This document shows positions 45,884 through 55,223 of a DNA stretch of 64,000 nucleotides, piece by piece. The notes beneath the pieces are model-generated. The model saw only the letters and a program-made list of their open reading frames with translations, made no database searches and was not told where the DNA came from. The DNA is from Nocardioides iriomotensis (GTDB taxonomy: Bacteria > Actinomycetota > Actinomycetes > Propionibacteriales > Nocardioidaceae). The stretch's first letter is position 1. Every line of letters starts with the position of its first letter. A program made the position numbers and the translations under genes. The DNA is taken from the NCBI RefSeq assembly GCF_004168035.1, contig NZ_SDPU01000022.1, positions 248,001-312,000 of the forward strand. The letters are read 5' to 3'.

Positions 45884-46927
45884 ATGGGTCCGCTCGCGGC
45901 CGCGCTCGACGCGCTCCCGAAGGTCGAGCTGCACTGCCACCTCGAGGGCACGATGCGCCCGTCGACGCTGGTCGAGCTCGCGGCGCGCAACGGGCTGCGG
46001 CTGCCCACGTCGGACCCGACCGAGCTGTACCGCTACGACTCCCTCGACGGGTTCCTGGAGGTCTTCTGGACGGTCCAGTCCGCGCTCGGCGGTCGCGACG
46101 ACTGGGCTCGGCTGGCCCACGAGAGCCTGCTCGACTCGGCGGCGCACGGCGTCGTGCACACCGAGGCGTTCTTCACCCCAGCCCGGCACCTCGCTGCCGG
46201 ACAGGACCTCGCGTCGGTCGTCGCGGGGCTCGACGAGGGGCTGGCGGCCGCCGAGGCCGAGACGGGGACGCGCTGCCTGCTGATCTGCGACATGGACCGG
46301 GCGTTCGGCCCCGAGGCGGGGCGACAGCTCGTGGAGGAGCTGGTGGCGCTGCGCCGGGCCGGATCGCCGGGCGTCGACCGGGTGGTGGGCGTCGGCATGG
46401 ACTCGACGGAGCTGGGCATCGACACGCGCACCTACCTCCCGGCGTACGACGTGGCGGGGGCCGCCGGCCTCCGGCTCACCGGCCACCAGGGCGAGAACTC
46501 CCCGGCGTCCGCGATCGCGGCCTGCCTCGACGTGCTCGGTCTCGAGCGGATCGACCACGGCGTCCCGGTGCTGGACGACCCGGAGCTGGTCGCCCGGATG
46601 GCGGGTGAGCGGGTCCCGATCACGGTGTGCCCGACCTCGAACGTGGTCATCGCCCACGTCGTCGAGCGGCTCGAGGAGCACCCGTACCCGCGCATGCGCG
46701 CCGCGGGGCTGCTCGCCACCGTCAACACCGACGACCCGGCCCTCAGCGACCTCGACCTCGGCAAGGAGTACGCCGCGGTGGCGGCCGCGTTCGGGTACGG
46801 CTGGGACGACATGGTGCGGATCGCGCTGGACGGTGTGGAGGCCTGCTGGCTCGACGACTCCGACAAGCGCCCGTTGCGGGAGCGGGTGCGGAGCACCGCG
46901 GCGCGGCTCGCGCCCGTCGAGGTCTGA
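45884..46927 (+). CDS. add: adenosine deaminase
   Basis: Zinc hydrolase of 347 residues converting adenosine to inosine (purine salvage). Motifs: PKVELHCHLEGTMRPSTLV (first two Zn His), RLTGHQGENSPASAI (catalytic Glu region, HQGE for the usual HAGE), ERIDHGVPVLDDPELV (His) and LATVNTDDPALSDLDLGKEY (Asp pair). The ATG at 45884 is preceded by GGAGG; a longer frame upstream is not needed. It is divergent from fadA. HAGE versus HQGE is a mild variation and could affect substrate choice. Confidence 0.93.
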   Translation: MGPLAAALDALPKVELHCHLEGTMRPSTLVELAARNGLRLPTSDPTELYRYDSLDGFLEVFWTVQSALGGRDDWARLAHESLLDSAAHGVVHTEAFFTPARHLAAGQDLASVVAGLDEGLAAAEAETGTRCLLICDMDRAFGPEAGRQLVEELVALRRAGSPGVDRVVGVGMDSTELGIDTRTYLPAYDVAGAAGLRLTGHQGENSPASAIAACLDVLGLERIDHGVPVLDDPELVARMAGERVPITVCPTSNVVIAHVVERLEEHPYPRMRAAGLLATVNTDDPALSDLDLGKEYAAVAAAFGYGWDDMVRIALDGVEACWLDDSDKRPLRERVRSTAARLAPVEV

Positions 46928-46992
46928 GCGGTGTCGCGCACCACCCGGTCGGGGTCTGGTGCGGCGCGGCGGGCCGGGCGGAGACTCGCGGG

Positions 46993-48390
46993 ATGGACCA
47001 GACCACCGCGGCCCTGGAACGGGCCCACGAGCTGACCCTCGACTGGCTGGCGACCCTGGACACCCGGCCCGTCCCGCCGCAGGAGTCGATCGAGCGGGTC
47101 GTCGGGGCGCTGGGGGACGCGCTGCCCGAGGAGGGGACCGACCCGGCCGAGGTCGTCGACCTGTTGGCCCGGGCGTGCGAGCCGGCGCTCGTCGCCTCGC
47201 CCTCGGGGCGCTTCTTCGGCTTCGTCATCGGCGGCACCCACCCCGCCGCCCTCGCGGCCGACTGGCTGGTCAGCGCCTGGGACCAGAACGCCGGCCTGCG
47301 CCAGCTCACGCCCGCGCACTCGGCGGTCGAGGACGTCGCGAGCGCGTGGCTGCTCCAGCTGCTCGGGCTGCCGTCGGGGTCGGCCGTCGGGTTCGTGACG
47401 GGCGGCACGATGGCGAACTTCACCTGCCTGGCCGCCGGCCGCGACGCGGTGCTGCGCGGGGCCGGCTGGGACGTCGCGACGCAGGGGCTGCACGGCGGAC
47501 CGCGGGTGCGGGTGCTCGCCGGCGAGGAGCGGCACGACACCGTCGACCTCGCGCTGCGCTACCTCGGGCTGGGCGAACCCGAACCGGTGGCGGCCGACGG
47601 CCAGGGGCGGATCGAGGTGCCGGCACTGGCCGCCGCGCTCCGCTCCGGGTCGGGCGAGCCGACGGTCGTCGTACTCCAGGCGGGGAACGTGCACTCGGGC
47701 GCCTTCGACAACTTCGAGGATGCCGTCCGGGTCGCGCACGAGCACGGCGCGTGGGTGCACGTCGACGGCGCCTTCGGCCTGTGGGCGGCGGCCTCCCCGA
47801 TGCACGCCCACTCGCTGTACGGCGTTGACGGCGCCGACTCGTGGGCGACCGACGCGCACAAGACCCTGAACGTGCCGTACGACTGCGGCCTCGCCGTCGT
47901 CCGCGACCCGGCGGCGCTGAAGGCGTCGATGGGCATGCGCGGCGACTACCTGATCCACGACGACGCGGGGGAGCCGTTCGACAAGGTGCCCGAGATCTCG
48001 CGCCGTGCCCGGGCGATCCCGGTCTGGGCCGTGCTGCGCTCGCTCGGGTCGTCGGGTGTGCGGGAGCTGGTGGAGCGGCTCGCCCGGCACGCGACGGCCT
48101 TCGCCGAGGGGCTCGCCGCGATCCCGGGTGTCGAGGTGCTGAACAACGTGGTGTTCACGCAGGTCTGCGCGTCGTTCGGGAGCGACGAGCGGACCGAGGA
48201 GGTCGTGCGGCGGATGCTCGCCGACGGCACCGCCTGGACGACCGGCTCGCGCTGGCGCGGTCGGAGCGTGCTGCGGATCTCGGTGAGCAACTGGGCGACC
48301 ACCGAGCGCGACGTGGAGCGGACGCTTGACGCCGTGCGCCGAGTCGTCGCGGGGTTGGAGGGGCAAGACGCGCCGACTCGAGCTGTGTGA
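46993..48390 (+). CDS. PLP-dependent group II decarboxylase/aminotransferase-like protein with repeat-encoded C-terminus
   Basis: Pyridoxal-phosphate fold type I enzyme of 465 residues. PLP-binding Lys290 lies in SWATDAHKTLNVPYDCG and the Asp in HVDGAFGLWAAASP. VGFVTGGTMANFTCLAAGRD is the phosphate loop. The pattern is of aromatic amino-acid decarboxylases (group II); the substrate is not clear. ATG at 46993. The last eleven codons, including QDAPTR, are read from the first copy of the 32-bp-period repeat at 48361, so the native end may have been replaced. The downstream alkylation-repair gene converges on it. Confidence 0.9.
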   Translation: MDQTTAALERAHELTLDWLATLDTRPVPPQESIERVVGALGDALPEEGTDPAEVVDLLARACEPALVASPSGRFFGFVIGGTHPAALAADWLVSAWDQNAGLRQLTPAHSAVEDVASAWLLQLLGLPSGSAVGFVTGGTMANFTCLAAGRDAVLRGAGWDVATQGLHGGPRVRVLAGEERHDTVDLALRYLGLGEPEPVAADGQGRIEVPALAAALRSGSGEPTVVVLQAGNVHSGAFDNFEDAVRVAHEHGAWVHVDGAFGLWAAASPMHAHSLYGVDGADSWATDAHKTLNVPYDCGLAVVRDPAALKASMGMRGDYLIHDDAGEPFDKVPEISRRARAIPVWAVLRSLGSSGVRELVERLARHATAFAEGLAAIPGVEVLNNVVFTQVCASFGSDERTEEVVRRMLADGTAWTTGSRWRGRSVLRISVSNWATTERDVERTLDAVRRVVAGLEGQDAPTRAV

Positions 48391-48412
48391 GAGGGCAAGA
48401 TGCGCCGACTCG
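48361..48412 (+). repeat. pair of dispersed repeats with 32-bp period
   Basis: Copies of the 20-bp core start at 48361 (with the GACGCGCC variant) and 48393, exactly 32 bp apart, with a 12-bp spacer similar to the first spacer at 8801. The first copy is part of the PLP enzyme coding sequence; the second ends 4 bp before the stop of the convergent gene. Confidence 0.93.
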
Positions 48413-48416
48413 GCGG

Positions 48417-49118
48417 TCAGAGGTGCTTGAGCGCCTCGCGGCGGGAGAGGCCGGACAGGTGGGCGGGGCCGGTCTCGTGCTCGGCGACGAACGCGCGCAC
48501 CCAGTCGGGGTCGGTGCGGGCGTGCTGGCGCAGCGCCCACCCGACGGCCTTGCGGATCCAGAACGTGCGGCCGTGCGGCGAGTCCTCGAGGTTCTGCTCC
48601 AGCGCGTGGCGCAGCAGGTCGAGGTCGGTGTCGTGCTTGTGGCCGACCTGGCAGATCACGGCGGTACGGCGTAGCCAGAGGTCGTCGTCGACGGCCCAGG
48701 CGCACAGCACCGGCGTGGCCTCCTCGCGGTGCGCGGCCAGGATGTCGCCGACGAGGTGGGTGGCGAGGTCGTCGACCACGTCCCACCAGGCGCCGTCGAC
48801 GACGAGGTCGCGGTACAGCCCGAGCGTCGCGACGTCCTGGTGGTCGCGGTAGAGCCGGTGCCGGGCGACGCCGAGGGCGGCGTACCACTCCTCCCGGTAC
48901 GTCGCGCCGGACCAGATGCCGCGCACGGCGGCCTCCCACGAACGCCGGTCCGGCAGCGGGTGCGCCGGGATCACCTCGCGCAGGATCGCCCGCAGCGGCA
49001 CGGACGTCACGCCGGCGTAGGGCAGGTCGGACTTCATGTAGGCCTGCATGTCCGGCGCCCGCCGCAGGTCGCCGGACGCCTCGATCCTGCGACGAAGCTC
49101 ACCGGCCAGATCGGGCAT
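48417..49118 (-). CDS. DNA alkylation repair (AlkD-like) protein
   Basis: HEAT-repeat glycosylase-like protein of 233 residues: MKSDLPYAGVTSVPLRAILR, RSWEAAVRGIWSGATYREEW, YRDLVVDGAWWDVVDDLATH and DPDWVRAFVAEHETGPAHLS. AlkD-type proteins remove 3-methyladenine and bulky 7-alkylguanine without flipping the base. The start is ATG at 49118, 7 nt after a TACCGT box on the minus strand, so probably leaderless. It faces the PLP enzyme gene across a repeat pair. Confidence 0.93.
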   Translation of the reverse strand: MPDLAGELRRRIEASGDLRRAPDMQAYMKSDLPYAGVTSVPLRAILREVIPAHPLPDRRSWEAAVRGIWSGATYREEWYAALGVARHRLYRDHQDVATLGLYRDLVVDGAWWDVVDDLATHLVGDILAAHREEATPVLCAWAVDDDLWLRRTAVICQVGHKHDTDLDLLRHALEQNLEDSPHGRTFWIRKAVGWALRQHARTDPDWVRAFVAEHETGPAHLSGLSRREALKHL

Positions 49119-49125
49119 AGTGAGC

Positions 49126-49131
49126 ACGGTA
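49126..49131 (-). promoter_or_regulatory. -10 box of the alkylation-repair gene, probably leaderless
   Basis: On the minus strand TACCGT lies 7 nt before the ATG at 49118. Confidence 0.5.
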
Positions 49132-49192
49132 GTGGTGTTGGGTTGGTGATGACGCAGCGCGACGAGGCGACGAGGACCGCAGGGGAGGTGGC

Positions 49193-50122
49193 ATGAGCAG
49201 CGTGCACATCGTGGACGAGGTTCCCGAGCTCGACGAGCTCTCGGGCGCCGGCGGTCCGGTGCTGCTCCACGCACTCGACGGCTTCCTCGACGCCGGCAAC
49301 GCCGGTGCCCTGGCCGTCGCCCACCTGCTCGACGGCGACGCCGGCCGGGTGGTGGCGAGCTTCGACGTCGACTCCTTCTACGACTACCGCGCGCGCCGCC
49401 CGCCGATGACGTTCGTGGAGGACCACTACCAGGACTACGCCGCGCCGCGCCTCGTCGTGCGGGTGCTGCGCGACTCCCTCGGCACGCCGTACCTCCTGCT
49501 GCACGGGCCGGAGCCCGACACCCGCTGGGAGGGTTTCGCCTCGGCGGTGCGCGACGTCGTCGAGCACTTCGGCGTCCGGCTGACCGTCGGGCTGGGGTCG
49601 GTGCCGATGGCCGTGCCGCACACGCGGCCGGTGATGCTGACCAACCACGGCACGTCGCCCGAGCTCCTCGTGCAGGAGAACGTCTGGGCCGGCAACATCC
49701 GGATCCCGTCCAGTGCGCAGGCACTGCTCGAGCTGCGGCTGGGGGAGTGGGGCCACCCCGCGATGGGCTTCGTGGCGCACATCCCGCACTACGTCGCGCA
49801 GCTCGACTACCCCGCCGCCGCCGTGACGATGCTGGAGTCGGTCGAGGTGGTCACCGGGCTCGAGTGGGACCTCGCCGCGCTCGACGCGGCCGGTGCCGAG
49901 CGGCTCGGGGAGATCGCGGCGCAGATCGCCGACTCCACGGAGGTCGCCGACGTGGTCGCCGGTCTCGAGCAGCAGTACGACAGCTTCCACCGCGCCGACA
50001 GCCCCGACGCCTCCGGCTCGACCCTGCCCCTGGCCGAGGAGCGCGACCTCCCGACCGGGGAGGAGCTCGGTGCGGAGTTCGAGCGTTTCCTGGCCGGCCT
50101 CGACCGGCGCGACGACGAGTAG
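49193..50122 (+). CDS. PAC2 family protein
   Basis: Cytosolic protein of 309 residues of the PAC2 (proteasome assembly chaperone 2) family, common in actinobacteria: VLLHALDGFLDAGNAGALAV, FDVDSFYDYRARRPPMTFVE, LLLHGPEPDTRWEGFASAV and MGFVAHIPHYVAQLDYPAAA. Its role in bacteria is unknown; in eukaryotes relatives assist proteasome assembly. ATG at 49193 has GGGGAGGTGGC directly upstream. The gene precedes tesB by 22 bp and may share its transcript. Confidence 0.93.
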   Translation: MSSVHIVDEVPELDELSGAGGPVLLHALDGFLDAGNAGALAVAHLLDGDAGRVVASFDVDSFYDYRARRPPMTFVEDHYQDYAAPRLVVRVLRDSLGTPYLLLHGPEPDTRWEGFASAVRDVVEHFGVRLTVGLGSVPMAVPHTRPVMLTNHGTSPELLVQENVWAGNIRIPSSAQALLELRLGEWGHPAMGFVAHIPHYVAQLDYPAAAVTMLESVEVVTGLEWDLAALDAAGAERLGEIAAQIADSTEVADVVAGLEQQYDSFHRADSPDASGSTLPLAEERDLPTGEELGAEFERFLAGLDRRDDE

Positions 50123-50144
50123 CCGAGAAGGAAGAGACCGCCGC

Positions 50145-51005
50145 GTGCCCAGCTCCGCCGAGGAGATCGTCGAGCTCCTCGACCTCGAGACCATCGACGT
50201 CAACCTGTTCCGCGGGATCCAGCCCGACACGATGCTGCAGCGCGTGTTCGGCGGGCAGGTCGCTGCGCAGGCCCTGGTCGCCGGCGCCCGCACCGTCGAG
50301 GAGCCGCGCAGCGTGCACTCGCTGCACAGCTACTTCTTGCGGCCGGGCGACCCCGCCGTCCCGATCGTGTACGACGTCGAACGGATCCGCGACGGCCGGT
50401 CGTTCTCGACCCGGCGCGTCGTGGCCCGCCAGCACGGCCGGCCGATCTACTACATGACGCTGTCGAGCCAGGTGCCCGAGGGCGGCTACGACCACCAGGA
50501 CCGGATGCCCGACGTACCCGCGCCGGACGAGACGCCCGAGCTCGGCGCGCTGCTCCGCAAGGCCCGCGGCGAGCGGGCGAGTGCCTGGCTCGAGGAGTGG
50601 GCCAGCCTGGAGCTGCGCTGGATCGGCGACACCCGCCAAGGCGGCCTCCCGGCCTCCGACGACCACCCCGCCCAGGTGCGGCTCTGGATCCGCACCAACG
50701 GCAAGCTCGGCGACGACCCGCTCGTGCACCAGGCGGCGTTCACCTACCTGAGCGACCTGACGTTGCTCGGCTCCGCGCTGGTGCCGCACGAGGTCGACCT
50801 CGGCAGCAAGCACGTGCAGAGCGCGTCGCTCGACCACACGATCTGGTTCCACCGGCCGTTCCGCGCCGACGAGTGGCTGCTCTACGACCAGACCTCGCCG
50901 TCCGCCTCCGGTGCCCGCGGGCTCGGGATCGGCCGGGTCTTCCGCGAGGACGGCACCCTGGTCGCGACCGTCGCCCAGGAGGGGCTCATCCGCAAGCTCG
51001 ACTGA
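50145..51005 (+). CDS. tesB: acyl-CoA thioesterase II
   Basis: Double-hotdog thioesterase of 286 residues hydrolysing medium- and long-chain acyl-CoA. Two hotdog halves are visible: MLQRVFGGQVAAQALVAGAR, SLHSYFLRPGDPAVPIVYDV and DGRSFSTRRVVARQHGRPIY in the first; YLSDLTLLGSALVPHEV, ASLDHTIWFHRPFRADEWLL and SGARGLGIGRVFREDGTLVA in the second, with the Asp, Ser/Thr and Gln active-site positions. The start is GTG at 50145 after AGGAAGAG. It sits near fadA-fadB, but on the other strand. Confidence 0.93.
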   Translation: MPSSAEEIVELLDLETIDVNLFRGIQPDTMLQRVFGGQVAAQALVAGARTVEEPRSVHSLHSYFLRPGDPAVPIVYDVERIRDGRSFSTRRVVARQHGRPIYYMTLSSQVPEGGYDHQDRMPDVPAPDETPELGALLRKARGERASAWLEEWASLELRWIGDTRQGGLPASDDHPAQVRLWIRTNGKLGDDPLVHQAAFTYLSDLTLLGSALVPHEVDLGSKHVQSASLDHTIWFHRPFRADEWLLYDQTSPSASGARGLGIGRVFREDGTLVATVAQEGLIRKLD

Positions 51006-51123
51006 GCCCCAGCCCCGCTGAATCACAGCGCTGTAACACACCAATCCCTCAATAACGCTCACCGACACGCCGATGTTCTGGTTGCATCTGAGCGTTTCTG
51101 TGACTCGAGGGAAGTAGTGAGAC

Positions 51124-52344
51124 ATGCGTGAACGGGTAGGCACCGCACTGCGACGAGGCGGCGTCCTGCTCCTCACCCTCGGCGCGAGCGTCGCGGTGGC
51201 CGGACCCGCGCAGGCCGTTCCGGTCCCCGACTACGAGATGCCGTTCTCCTGCGGCCAGGTCTGGGAGGGCAGCACCCGCCCGAGCCACAGCCCCAGCGCG
51301 TACTCGGCCGACTTCAACCGGGTCCCCGACCTCGGCGAGCCGGCCCTCGCGGCCGCGGCCGGCGTGGTGACCACGGTCACCGACCTCGGCAACCGCAGCT
51401 ACGGCAAGTACGTCGTCGTCGACCACGGCAACGGCGACACCACGCTCTACGCCCACCTCGACGCGCTCTGGGCGGTGCCCGGACAGCGCGTCGACCAGGG
51501 CACGGTGCTCGGCCGGGTCGGCACCAGCGGCGGCTCGTCCGGCCCGCACCTCCACTTCGAGGAGCGGCTCAACGGCAAGGTCCAGAAGCCGTGGTTCCAC
51601 CAGGTCGAGTTCGTCATGCCGCGCTCGCAGGCGTCGCAGAACTGCTCCGACGTCCCCGTCGTCGGGGACTGGAACGGCGACGGCGTCGACGAGCCCGCGG
51701 TCTACCGGCGTACGGCGGCCTCGAAGTTCCGGCTCTCGCTCACCGGTGCCCCCGCGACGGTCGTCGGCTGGGGGCTGCCCACCGACCAGCCCGTCGTCGG
51801 CGACTGGGACGGCAACGGCACCGCCGACCTCGGGGTGCGCCGGCAGACCGGCAACCGCTTCTGGCTGCGCCACGCCGACGGCTCGGCCCAGGTCGTGCGG
51901 TTCGGCTCCCGCCCCGACCTGCCGGTCACCGGCGACTGGGACGGCAACGGCACCAGCGACCTCGGCGTGTGGAAGCAGAAGACCGCGAAGTTCGTGCTCC
52001 GCAACGCCGACGGCACCAAGACCAAGGTCGTGCTGGGCGACGTCAACGACCTGCCGGTCAAGGGTGACTGGAACGGGGACCGCGTCAGCGACCTCGGCGT
52101 CTACGACAGCGCCACCGCCACGTTCGTGCTGCGCACCGTCGGCCCCGACGGGCTCCCCGTGCTCACCAGCGTCCCCTTCGGCGCGCCGGGCGACCTGCCG
52201 GTCACCGGCGACTGGGAGGGCGACGGCCTCACCGACCTCGGCGTGTGGCGGCCGGCGGAGGGCGTGTTCTACCAGCGCGTGTCGCCGCCGGCGGCCCGCG
52301 GCGTCGCCACCGTCGCGTCGAAGAAGTTCGGCCGGGCGCGCTGA
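51124..52344 (+). CDS. secreted M23 (LytM-like) peptidase with FG-GAP/VCBS-type repeats
   Basis: Protein of 406 residues: a Sec signal (cleavage near AQA-VPV, about 32), an M23 domain (about 45-155) with zinc ligands in SHSPSAYSADFNR (His and Asp), HLDALW and SSGPHLHFEERL (HxH), and five C-terminal repeats such as DVPVVGDWNGDGVDEPAVYR and LPVTGDWDGNGTSDLGVWKQ. The repeats are a calcium-binding, propeller-like FG-GAP type, probably for wall or surface attachment. The enzyme would cut peptidoglycan cross-bridges. ATG at 51124; GAGGGAAG lies 9 nt upstream. A 10-bp palindrome ACAGCGCTGT lies at 51025 in the 118-bp leader region. Confidence 0.9.
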   Translation: MRERVGTALRRGGVLLLTLGASVAVAGPAQAVPVPDYEMPFSCGQVWEGSTRPSHSPSAYSADFNRVPDLGEPALAAAAGVVTTVTDLGNRSYGKYVVVDHGNGDTTLYAHLDALWAVPGQRVDQGTVLGRVGTSGGSSGPHLHFEERLNGKVQKPWFHQVEFVMPRSQASQNCSDVPVVGDWNGDGVDEPAVYRRTAASKFRLSLTGAPATVVGWGLPTDQPVVGDWDGNGTADLGVRRQTGNRFWLRHADGSAQVVRFGSRPDLPVTGDWDGNGTSDLGVWKQKTAKFVLRNADGTKTKVVLGDVNDLPVKGDWNGDRVSDLGVYDSATATFVLRTVGPDGLPVLTSVPFGAPGDLPVTGDWEGDGLTDLGVWRPAEGVFYQRVSPPAARGVATVASKKFGRAR

Positions 52345-52516
52345 GCCGTCGCGGCCGCTCGTAGGTATTACGTCATTCGGTCGGTGACGCCCCGACACCG
52401 GGAGTCGTAGATTGACCGACATCCGCACCGCCGACGAACAGTCACGACTGTCGCCCCGACCGACCGTGACGACAGCCTGAGGAGCCGCCACCCGAGCCGG
52501 CCCGACCGGCCTTCGC

Positions 52517-54916
52517 GTGGAAGTGATGCACGTGGCCGTCTCCGGCCCCAGCCGTGCCCGCCGGCGGGTCGTCGTGCGCGGGGTCGTCCAGGGCGTCGGC
52601 TTCCGGCCCTTCGTCTACGCCCTCGCGCGCAGCCTCGGCCTGAGCGGCGGCGTCTGGAACACCGGCGACGGCGTCGTCGCCGAGGTCGAGGGCGACCCGC
52701 GCTCGGTCGCGACGTTCGTCGCCCGGCTCGCCCCCGACGCGCCTCCGCTCGCGGTCGTCGTGGACGTCACCGACACCGCCGTCCCCGTCCAGGGCGGCAC
52801 CACCTTCACGATCGCGCCGTCACGAGGCGGTCCGGGACGCACCTTCGTCAGCCCCGACGTCAGCGTCTGCGACGACTGCCTCGCGGAGCTGCGCGACCCG
52901 GCCGACCGCCGGTACCGGCACCCGTTCATCACCTGCACCAGCTGCGGTCCCCGGTTCACCGTCACCACCGGTCTGCCTTACGACCGCGAGCACACCACGA
53001 TGACCGGGTTCCCGCTGTGCGACGCCTGCGCCCGTGAGTACGGCGACCCGGCCGACCGGCGCTTCCACGCCCAGACCGTCTGCTGCCGGGAGTGCGGCCC
53101 GCGGCTGCATCTCGCCGTGCCGGGCCGCCCGACCCTCGTGGGCGAGACCGCGCTCGCCGAGGCGCGCGGCCTGCTGCGCGACGGAGCCGTCGTCGCAGTC
53201 AAGGGGATCGGTGGCTACCACCTCGCCTGCGACGCCACCGCTCCCGACGCGGTGGAGACCCTGCGCAAGCGCAAGCGGCGCGGCGACAAGCCGTTCGCGC
53301 TGATGGTGGCCGACGCCGCCGCCGCGGACCGGCTCGTGCACCTGGACGACGCCGAGCGTGCTCTGCTCACCGCCCGCAGCCGGCCGGTCGTGCTGGCCCG
53401 CCGCCGCACGCGTGGCCCGGCGGCGGACGCGGTCGCGCCCGGCAACGACGACCTCGGCGTGATGCTCGCCTACACCCCGTTGCACCACCTCCTCCTCGGG
53501 CTGCCCGGCGACGACCACCTGCCGGTCCTGGTGATGACCAGCGGCAACCTCACCGGCGAGCCGATCGTCACCGACGACACCGACGCCCGCACCCGGCTGG
53601 GCGGCCTGGCGGACGCGTGGCTCTACGGCGACCGCCCCATCCACGTCCCGTGCGACGACACCGTGACCCGCGCCGTCGACGGCGCCGAGGCACCGGTGCG
53701 CCGGTCGCGCGGGCAGGCGCCGCTGCCGATCGCGCTCCCGTTCGACAGCCCGCCCTTGCTCGGCGTGGGCGGCGACCTCAAGAACACCCTGTGCCTGGCC
53801 GAGGGGCGGCTCGCCTGGATGTCCGCGCACGTCGGCGACATGGACGACCTCGCCACCCTCGCGGCGTTCACGACCGCCGAGGCGCACCTCGAGCTGCTCA
53901 CCGGCGTCGCTCCGACGGCTCTTGCCACGGACCGGCACCCGGCGTACCGCTCGCGCCGCTGGGCCCTCGACCACGCCGACGGCCGCCCGGTCGAGGGCGT
54001 GCAGCACCACCACGCGCACGTCGCGTCCACGATGGTCGAGCACGGCCTCGGGCCCGAGGCGACCGTCCTCGGCGTCGTGTTCGACGGCACCGGCTACGGC
54101 GACGACGGCGCAGTCTGGGGCGGTGAGCTCCTGGTCGCGGGGTACGGCGACTTCGACCGGGCCGCGCACCTGGCGTACGTCGCCCTGCCCGGTGGCGACG
54201 CCGGCGTTCGCAACCCGTGCCGGATGGCCCTCTCGCACTTGCGCAGCGCCGGCGTCGCGTGGGACGACGCGCTGCCGTGCGTCCGGGCCTGCGCGGACGA
54301 CGAGCTCGCTCTGCTCGACCGGCAGCTCGACACCGGGCTCGGCTGCGCGCCGACGTCGAGCATGGGCCGGTTGTTCGACGCCGTCGCCTCGATCGCCGGG
54401 ATCTGCCACCGGGCCGGGTATGACGCCCAGGCGGCGATGGAGCTCGAGGCGCGGGCACGCTCCGCCGGCTCCGTCGACGGCTACCGGTTCGCGGTGCAGG
54501 GGGAGCTGCTCGACGCGGCACCCGTGGTCGCGGCCGCCGCCGACGACGTGCGCACCGGTGTGCCGCCGGCCGTGGTCGCGGCCCGGTTCCAGCGTGCGGT
54601 CGTCGACCTGGTCGTCGCGGTCACGGAGCGGCTGCGCGACGAGACCGGGCTGCGCGTCGCCACCCTGAGCGGCGGCGTCTTCCTCAACGCGTACCTCACC
54701 TCGGCCTGCGCCGCCGCGCTGACCGCCCGCCGGTTCGAGGTGCTCCGCCACCACGCGGTCCCGGCCAGCGACGCCGGCATCGCCCTCGGACAGGTCGCGG
54801 TGCTCGCGCACCGACACAACCGCGACGCAGGACGTGCACGACACGACGTACGACGAGAAGGGAGCAGCCATGTGCCTAGCGGTTCCGGGCCGGGTCCTGG
54901 ACATCAGCGAGCGTGA
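52517..54916 (+). CDS. hypF: hydrogenase maturation carbamoyltransferase HypF
   Basis: Enzyme of 799 residues that makes the carbamoyl group (from carbamoyl phosphate) for HypE, the source of the CN ligands. Domain order: acylphosphatase (VRGVVQGVGFRPFVYALARS), two zinc fingers with CxxC pairs (CDDCLAEL, CTSCGPRF, CDACAREY, CRECGPRL), a YrdC-like domain (KGIGGYHLACDA) and a Kae1-like C-terminal domain (VQHHHAHVASTMVEHGLG). The start may be GTG at 52517 or ATG at 52526 (both give MHV-like starts); the longer one is used. It ends 47 bp into hypC, so the two are coupled. The 170-bp gap before it holds a TAGATT -10-like sequence at 52408 and nothing else I can assign. Confidence 0.95.
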   Translation: MEVMHVAVSGPSRARRRVVVRGVVQGVGFRPFVYALARSLGLSGGVWNTGDGVVAEVEGDPRSVATFVARLAPDAPPLAVVVDVTDTAVPVQGGTTFTIAPSRGGPGRTFVSPDVSVCDDCLAELRDPADRRYRHPFITCTSCGPRFTVTTGLPYDREHTTMTGFPLCDACAREYGDPADRRFHAQTVCCRECGPRLHLAVPGRPTLVGETALAEARGLLRDGAVVAVKGIGGYHLACDATAPDAVETLRKRKRRGDKPFALMVADAAAADRLVHLDDAERALLTARSRPVVLARRRTRGPAADAVAPGNDDLGVMLAYTPLHHLLLGLPGDDHLPVLVMTSGNLTGEPIVTDDTDARTRLGGLADAWLYGDRPIHVPCDDTVTRAVDGAEAPVRRSRGQAPLPIALPFDSPPLLGVGGDLKNTLCLAEGRLAWMSAHVGDMDDLATLAAFTTAEAHLELLTGVAPTALATDRHPAYRSRRWALDHADGRPVEGVQHHHAHVASTMVEHGLGPEATVLGVVFDGTGYGDDGAVWGGELLVAGYGDFDRAAHLAYVALPGGDAGVRNPCRMALSHLRSAGVAWDDALPCVRACADDELALLDRQLDTGLGCAPTSSMGRLFDAVASIAGICHRAGYDAQAAMELEARARSAGSVDGYRFAVQGELLDAAPVVAAAADDVRTGVPPAVVAARFQRAVVDLVVAVTERLRDETGLRVATLSGGVFLNAYLTSACAAALTARRFEVLRHHAVPASDAGIALGQVAVLAHRHNRDAGRARHDVRREGSSHVPSGSGPGPGHQRA

Positions 54917-55223
54917 CGGGACGCGCATCGCCCAGGTCGACTTCGGCGGGGTGACCAAGGAGGTGTGCCTGGAGTACGTCCCGGACCTCCAGGTCGGCGA
55001 GTACACGATCGTGCACGTCGGCTTCGCCCTCCAGCGCCTGGACGAGCAGTCGGCGCTGGAGACCCTCGAGCTGTTCCGGCAGATGGGCGAGCTCGAGGCC
55101 GAGTTCGGCGACCAGTGGGGACGCGCGGCCGAGCAGGCCGGCCTGCCGCGCCCCGACCTGGCGCCCGAGATGCAGACCGTCGACGGCCCGGGCGCACCGG
55201 GCGGAGAGGCAGGCGAGCGATGA
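54870..55223 (+). CDS. hypC: hydrogenase assembly chaperone HypC
   Basis: Protein of 117 residues, longer than the usual 75-95. It starts with the essential [10 protein letters not shown] (Cys2 carries the Fe ligand precursor), continues with the OB-like barrel ([20 protein letters not shown]) and ends in a Gly/Glu-rich tail. HypC binds HypD and transfers the Fe(CN)2CO unit to the large subunit. ATG at 54870 has GGAG 5 nt upstream; 47 bp of the coding sequence lie inside hypF, and the stop overlaps hypD by ATGA. The extra tail of about 25 residues ([18 protein letters not shown] onward) is unusual. Confidence 0.95.
   Translation: MCLAVPGRVLDISERDGTRIAQVDFGGVTKEVCLEYVPDLQVGEYTIVHVGFALQRLDEQSALETLELFRQMGELEAEFGDQWGRAAEQAGLPRPDLAPEMQTVDGPGAPGGEAGER

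Noticed and set aside
51006-51123. c-di-AMP riboswitch before the M23 peptidase gene, known before some actinobacterial wall hydrolases
   Set aside because: The 118-bp gap is too short and I cannot find the conserved pseudosymmetric core.
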